A DNA stretch of 50,367 bases, from assembly GCA_016202695.1 (NCBI GenBank), contig JACQOE010000018.1:1-50367 (forward strand). The letters are read 5' to 3'. Each line of letters begins with the position of its first letter. Position 1 is the stretch's first letter. Under the pieces are notes generated by a model that was given only the letters and a program-made list of their open reading frames with translations, ran no database searches and was not told the origin of the DNA. Shown one piece after another: positions 47,001-50,367 of this stretch. The position numbers and the translations under genes were made by a program. This DNA is from Pseudomonadota bacterium. GTDB taxonomy: Bacteria; Pseudomonadota; Alphaproteobacteria; JACQOE01.

Positions 47001-47685
47001 GCCTGAGGATCGGCGAGAGATAGGCGTCGACCACGGTGGTGTCGCCGCGCCCGACGATCCGCATCAGCGGGCTCACCTGGTGCGAGACCGAGACCTGGGC
47101 GAAGCCCGCCCGGCGGGCGAGAGCGGCCACCCGCCGCTCGTGCTCGGGGAAGCGGTAGGCGTGCATGAAGACGATGGCGACCGAGCGGATGCCCTCGGCG
47201 TGGGCGGCCCTCAGCGCCGCCTCGGCGCCGGCGAGGTCCACGGGCTCGATCTCCTCGCCGCCCGCCGTGTAGCGCCCCCCCACCTCGGCCACCCGCTCGT
47301 AGACCAGCTCGGGCAGCACGATGTTGAGCGCAAACAGCTTGGGCCGGTTCTGGTAGCCGATCCGGAGCTGGTCGGCGAAGCCCCTGGTGACGAGGAGGAG
47401 CGTGCGGTCGCCCTTGCGCTCGAGGAGCGCGTTGGTCGCCACCGTGGTCCCCATCTTCACCGCCTCGATCCCCGCCTCGGGGATGGGGTCGGCGGGGCCG
47501 AGCCCGAGGAGGTCGCGCATCCCCTGAAGGGCGGCGTCCGGATAGCGCGGGTCCTCGGAGAGGAGCTTGTGGGTGACGAGCCGGCCGTCGGGGGCCCGCG
47601 CCACCACGTCGGTGAACGTCCCTCCCCGGTCGATCCAGAACTGCCAGCGGCGAAGGGCGGGGGCGGGCGGGGCGGAGGCGCTCAT
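44044..47685 (-). CDS. Fused HyuA-HyuB hydantoinase / 5-oxoprolinase-type protein
   Basis: 1213 residues. The N-terminal half is HyuA-like with the actin-fold ATP motif [43 protein letters not shown] and [16 protein letters not shown]. The C-terminal half is HyuB-like ([20 protein letters not shown] onward; [32 protein letters not shown]). ATP-dependent hydrolysis of a cyclic amide such as 5-oxoproline is expected; hydantoins are an alternative. The length equals that of fused 5-oxoprolinases. ATG 47685; frame open upstream but unrelated. Confidence 0.93.
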   Translation of the reverse strand: MSASAPPAPALRRWQFWIDRGGTFTDVVARAPDGRLVTHKLLSEDPRYPDAALQGMRDLLGLGPADPIPEAGIEAVKMGTTVATNALLERKGDRTLLLVTRGFADQLRIGYQNRPKLFALNIVLPELVYERVAEVGGRYTAGGEEIEPVDLAGAEAALRAAHAEGIRSVAIVFMHAYRFPEHERRVAALARRAGFAQVSVSHQVSPLMRIVGRGDTTVVDAYLSPILRRYVERVAGEMGGTRLMFMQSNGGLTDARFFQGKDSILSGPAGGVVGAVATARMAGFESIIGFDMGGTSTDVSLFAGEFERAFETLVAGVRMRAPMMKIHTVAAGGGSILHFDGARYRVGPDSAGAIPGPACYRRGGPLAVTDCNVMVGKILPRYFPKVFGESGREAIDDAIVGRKFAALAEEIGRATGDSRSAVEVAEGFLRIAVANMANAIKEISIQRGYDVTEFALNCFGGAGGQHACLVADSLGMNTVFIHPFAGVLSAYGMGLADLRVMRERAVEAPLAPPLLGGLEAALAELAQEASAELIAQGIGAGKVEVVRKAHIRYEGTDTALIVDFADHAGLLANFEAAHRQRFGFVMPERGFVVEAVAAEAIGHTAKAEDPEAALAGEGCAPEPLERTAIYTGGGMREALVYDRERLRPGQRLKGPAIIIEANATTVVEPGWGAEVTARNHLVLRRIEPRPRRVAVGTEADPVMLEVFNNLFMSIAEQMGVTLQNTAYSVNIKERLDFSCALFDADGFLIANAPHIPVHLGAMGESVRTVIRERAGGMRPGDVYVLNAPYNGGTHLPDVTLITPVFDDRGGRILFFTASRGHHADIGGITPGSMPPWSRTVEEEGVLIDNVKLVDRGRLLEEEFVRLLKGGPYPARNVRQTMADVRAQIAANEKGVQELRKMVAHYGLDVVSAYMRHVQDNAEESVRRVLGRLGDGDFTYPMDNGAAIRVAIQVDRRARTARIDFTGTSPQREDNFNAPAAICRAAVLYVFRTLVDDDIPLNDGCLKPLEIVLPGGSMLNPKYPAAVVAGNVETSQCITNALFGALGVLAAGQGTMNNFTFGNDVHQYYETICGGAGAGPGFDGASAVHTHMTNTRLTDPEVLEQRHPVLVESFAIRRGSGGAGRHRGGDGVVRRIRFLEPMTAAILSGSRIVAPFGAASGRPGTVGRNRVERADGRRQELKGADQTEMGAGDVFVIETPGGGGFGPPEEGAAR

Positions 47686-47845
47686 GGGAATCCGTTCGAT
47701 TGCTGACACCGGAGGGCGGGCCGGCTCGCGCGGATGGAACCGGCGCCGCACTATACCCGGCAAGAGGCACCCCGCAAGACGATCCCGGTCGTGGCTCCGC
47801 CCCCCGCGTTGCCGCCCGCCCGGGGCCCGTGATAGCGTCGCCGCC

Positions 47846-48607
47846 ATGAAGGAGATGCTCGCCTGGGCGCTGTGGCCGGCGCTCCTCCTCGTCCTCCTCC
47901 TCGTCGGCCCGGCGACCACGGTCGCGACCGGGATGGTGGACCTCGACCGGCGCTGGTGGGAGGCGAGCCGCGAGAGCGCGGGGCTGATCCCGCCCGCGGC
48001 GGACGAGCGCCAAGCGGCGGTGCGCGTGTTCGGCGCCCGCGCCGTGCGCTGGCGGGGCGCCTTCGCCATCCACACCTGGATCGCGTTCAAGCCCGAGGGG
48101 GCGGAGGCGTACACCCGTCACGAGGTGATCGGCTGGCGCTACTACCGGGGGCTCTCGCCGGTGGCCTCGTCGCGCGATCCCACCCCCGACCGCTTCTGGT
48201 TCGGCAATCCCCCCGAGATCCTGGCCGAGCTCACCGGCGAGGCCGCCGCCGCCGCCATCCCCCGCATCGAGGCGGCCATCGCCGCCTATCCCTTCGCCGA
48301 CCTCTACCGCACCTGGCCGGGGCCCAACTCCAACACCTTCGTCGCCTGGATCGGGCGCGAGGTGCCGTCCCTCGGCCTCAACCTTCCCCCCACCGCGATC
48401 GGCAAGGACTTCCTCGCCGACGCGCTCATCGCCGCGCCCCCCAGCGGGCGGGGCGTGCAGGTCTCGCTCTTCGGCCTCCTCGGGCTGACCCTGAGCCCGG
48501 TCGAGGGGCTCGAGGTCAACCTCCTCGGCCTCGCCTTCGGGGTCGAGCCGGCGGGGCCGGCGCTCCGGCTTCCCGGCCTCGGGCGGGTTCGCCTGCTCCC
48601 TTCCTGA
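47846..48607 (+). CDS. DUF3750 family protein
   Basis: 253 residues: one N-terminal membrane helix (about 5-28), then a domain with [25 protein letters not shown] and [17 protein letters not shown]. Family function is not known; the H...WPGPNSN...W pattern hints at a hydrolase-like or transglutaminase-like fold, which is speculation. ATG 47846 follows a 160-bp spacer from the divergent hydantoinase gene, in which nothing else is seen. Confidence 0.85.
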   Translation: MKEMLAWALWPALLLVLLLVGPATTVATGMVDLDRRWWEASRESAGLIPPAADERQAAVRVFGARAVRWRGAFAIHTWIAFKPEGAEAYTRHEVIGWRYYRGLSPVASSRDPTPDRFWFGNPPEILAELTGEAAAAAIPRIEAAIAAYPFADLYRTWPGPNSNTFVAWIGREVPSLGLNLPPTAIGKDFLADALIAAPPSGRGVQVSLFGLLGLTLSPVEGLEVNLLGLAFGVEPAGPALRLPGLGRVRLLPS

Positions 48608-48660
48608 TGCCCATCCCGGAGAGGCGCCGTGCCGTGTCGAGCTAATCCCGCCAGTCCGAC

Positions 48661-48740
48661 GTCATTCCCGCGCAAGCGGGAATCCAGGGAGCCGGTTGCG
48701 TCCGCCGTCGCCCTGGACCCCCGCTTCCGCGGGGGTGACG
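48661..48740. repeat. Dispersed palindromic repeat, family B, copy 3
   Basis: GTCATTCCCGCGCAAGCGGG and CCCCCGCTTCCGCGGGGGTG arms, inner AATCCAGGGA and CCCTGGA. The clearest of the three copies. It lies upstream of djlA and, as at 30.3 kb, its translation (PPSPWTPASAGVT) falsely extends the downstream reading frame. Confidence 0.8.
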
Positions 48741-48797
48741 ATCCGGGCCGTTGACGACGGCGCCCCTCCTTTCCGGCCGGACTCCGGGGCGGGCGCG

Positions 48798-49532
48798 TTG
48801 AGCGTCTGGGGCAAGGTCATCGGCGGGGTCGCGGGCTTCGCGCTGGGCGGGCCCTTGGGGCTCTTGATGGGGGCGCTCGCCGGCCACGCCCTCGACCAGA
48901 TGCGGGCCGAGGCGGCCGAGCGCACGGGGCGGATCGGCGAGGCCGAGCGCCAGGCCGCCTTCGCCACCGCGGTGATCGTGCTCGCCGCCAAGATGGCCAA
49001 GGCCGACGGGGTGGTGAGCCGGGTCGAGGTCGACGCCTTCAAGCGGCTCTTCCACGTTCCCGCCTCGGAGCTCGCGGCGGTGGCGCGCCTGTTCGACGAG
49101 GCCAAGCGCGAGGCGGAGGGCTTCGAGCCCTACGCGGCGCAAGTGGCGGCCCTCTTCGCCCACGAGCCGGCGGTGCGCGAGGAGCTCCTCGACTGCCTGT
49201 TCGCGATCGCCGAGGCCGACGGCCCGCCGAACCAGGCCGAGCTCGCCTTCCTGCACCGGGTCGCCGCCATCCTGGGGTTGAGCCAGCGGGCCTTCCGCCG
49301 CGCCCGCGCCGGCCACGCCGCGGGCGAGCCGGACCCCTACGCCGTGCTCGGGGTGTCGCGCCGCGCGAGCGACGACGAGGTGCGGGCGGCGTGGCGGAAG
49401 CTCGTGCGCGAGAACCACCCCGACAAGCTGATCGCCCAGGGCATGCCGGCCGAGTTCGTCGAGGTCGCCAACCGCAAGATGGCGGCGATCAACGCCGCCC
49501 ACGACCGCATCCGCGAGGAGCGCGGCCTGTGA
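48798..49532 (+). CDS. djlA: DjlA-like TerB plus DnaJ-domain protein
   Basis: 244 residues from TTG 48798: Gly-rich hydrophobic N-terminus (VIGGVAGFALGGPLGLLMGALAG, a likely membrane-associating stretch), a TerB domain (about 50-168, MAKADGVVSRVEVDAFKRLF; AIAEADGPPNQAELAFLHRVA) and a C-terminal J domain with HPD at 207-209 (DPYAVLGVSRRASDDEVRAAWRKL). Probably a DnaK co-chaperone at the membrane. The frame is open to 48696 but that part is repeat. Start uncertain. Confidence 0.87.
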   Translation: MSVWGKVIGGVAGFALGGPLGLLMGALAGHALDQMRAEAAERTGRIGEAERQAAFATAVIVLAAKMAKADGVVSRVEVDAFKRLFHVPASELAAVARLFDEAKREAEGFEPYAAQVAALFAHEPAVREELLDCLFAIAEADGPPNQAELAFLHRVAAILGLSQRAFRRARAGHAAGEPDPYAVLGVSRRASDDEVRAAWRKLVRENHPDKLIAQGMPAEFVEVANRKMAAINAAHDRIREERGL

Positions 49533-50367
49533 GGGGCCGCGACCTCCTGCTCGCCGTCCTCGTCACCGCCCTCTGGGGCCTCGTGCACCCCATCGGCAAG
49601 GCCGGGGTGGCGGAGGTTCCGCCCCTCTTCTTCACCGCCATCCGCTTCGCCCTCACCGCCCTCATCCTGGTCCCGTTCCTGCCCTTCCCGTGGGGCCGCC
49701 TCGGCGACCTCGCCCTCTTGTCGCTGACCTTCGGCGGCCTCCACTTCGGGCTCCTGTTCCTGGGCCTCGCGCAAGGGGAAGCCTCGGTCGCGGCCATCGC
49801 GGTGCAGACCAACGCCCCTTTCGGCGCGCTCCTCGCCTGGCTGGTGCTGGGCGAGCGGCTGGGCTGGCGCCGGGCCGCGGGCATGGCGCTCGCCTTCGCC
49901 GGGGTGGCGGTCCTGGCCGGCGCGCCCTCGGTGACGGGGAACCCGCTCGCCCTCGCCCTCGTCCTCGGCGCCGCCTTCTCCTGGGCGCTCGCCAACGTCC
50001 AGATCAAGACCATGGCGCCGCTCGCGCCCCTGGCGGTGAGCGGCTGGGTCGCGCTCCTCGCCGCGCCGCAGGTGCTGGCGGCCTCGCTGGTCCTGGAGGC
50101 GGGGCAGCTCGCGGCGCTCGCCGGGGCCGGCTGGCGGGGCTACGGCGCGCTCGCCTACACGGTGGTCGTCTCCAGCGCCTTCGCCTACGCCGCCTGGTAC
50201 CGGCTGATCCAGCGCTACCCCGTCAACCAGGTGGTGCCGTTCACGCTCCTGATCCCGGTGTTCGGGGTGGCCTTCAGCGCCGCCCTCCTGGCCGAGCCCT
50301 TGGAGCCGGCGAAGCTCGTGGGCGGGCTGGTCACCGTGGCCGGGGTGGCGGCGATGGTGCTTCCGGG
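49529..50367 (+). CDS. EamA/DMT-superfamily transporter, 3' end outside window
   Basis: At least 279 residues, truncated by the window end. Starts at GTG 49529, overlapping the djlA stop as GTGA. About ten hydrophobic helices in two EamA repeats: LLLAVLVTALWGLVHPIGKAG opens the first, LVLGAAFSWALANVQIK the second, and the motif LLIPVFGVAFSAALLAEPL is typical near the end of repeat two. Substrate unknown; family members export amino acids or other metabolites. Confidence 0.9.
   Translation, partial: MRGRDLLLAVLVTALWGLVHPIGKAGVAEVPPLFFTAIRFALTALILVPFLPFPWGRLGDLALLSLTFGGLHFGLLFLGLAQGEASVAAIAVQTNAPFGALLAWLVLGERLGWRRAAGMALAFAGVAVLAGAPSVTGNPLALALVLGAAFSWALANVQIKTMAPLAPLAVSGWVALLAAPQVLAASLVLEAGQLAALAGAGWRGYGALAYTVVVSSAFAYAAWYRLIQRYPVNQVVPFTLLIPVFGVAFSAALLAEPLEPAKLVGGLVTVAGVAAMVLP

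Noticed and set aside
43834-47706. Plus-strand open frame of 1290 codons
   Set aside because: It lies opposite the hydantoinase gene, is rich in His, Arg and Ala from GC-rich third-position bias, and shows no domain. The minus-strand gene explains it fully.
48696-48797. N-terminal 34 residues of the DjlA-like protein
   Set aside because: Partly repeat translation (PPSPWTPASAGVT); no similarity to the family expected there.

Overview
The window is chromosomal DNA from a GC-rich alphaproteobacterium, probably of the Rhodospirillales type. That placement rests on the permuted two-piece tmRNA gene, the sspB gene next to it, the mreBCD-mrdA-rodA order and overall gene content; it is an inference, not a marker-gene result. 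Coding density is high, many starts are GTG or TTG, and 4-bp overlaps (ATGA or GTGA) link several gene pairs.

Region by region: (1) 1-475 holds two copies of the 5' half of a tRNA-Lys(CTT)-like gene with what looks like an integrase tail between them, a probable scar of an integrated element, then a dispersed palindromic repeat. (2) 476-6010, minus strand, is the rod-shape operon mreB-mreC-mreD-mrdA-rodA. (3) 6110-11677, minus strand, holds branched-chain amino acid synthesis: ilvB-ilvN-ilvC, then leuA with its own promoter, a leader peptide and an attenuator-like hairpin. (4) miaA and serB diverge at 12.8 kb. (5) 13.7-18.9 kb is an envelope quality-control block: htrA/degP protease, a DUF2065 protein, hflC-hflK, and divergent mrp. 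(6) 18.96-19.78 kb is a lower-GC insert carrying a HEPN-like gene. (7) 19.8-26.8 kb: thyX, permuted ssrA, sspB, class I fumarase, a DksA/TraR zinc finger, a VOC protein, class II fumarase fumC, a ribbon-helix-helix protein and a methyltransferase. The tmRNA (tag ANDNEAYALAA) and its ClpXP adaptor SspB are adjacent, and two unrelated fumarases lie 0.9 kb apart.

(8) 26.8-33.7 kb, minus strand: an AsmA-family protein, a ferredoxin-CDGSH protein, an FAD-linked D-2-hydroxyacid dehydrogenase and an Ldh/Mdh2-family dehydrogenase. (9) 33.7-36.0 kb: three intergenic repeat elements, a four-copy direct-repeat array over the promoter of a one-repeat UPF0016 (Gdt1) gene, and an aminotransferase. (10) 36.1-37.4 kb: a low-GC membrane protein gene and a parDE toxin-antitoxin pair. 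(11) 37.4-40.4 kb: a secreted trypsin-like protease fused through a membrane helix to an FHA domain, and a small membrane protein coupled to an exported amidohydrolase. (12) 40.4-43.9 kb: a MerR regulator diverging from a Zn/Cd/Pb P-type ATPase over a textbook 19-bp-spacer promoter, then higBA. (13) 44.0-50.4 kb: a fused hydantoinase/5-oxoprolinase, a DUF3750 protein, a TerB-DnaJ protein and an EamA transporter cut by the window end.

No single large unknown multi-gene system stands out. The best leads for something new are the HEPN island at 19 kb, the 17-bp-period array before the UPF0016 gene, the protease-FHA fusion, and the small mobile repeats, two of which have extended inverted ends and one an 11-bp flanking duplication.
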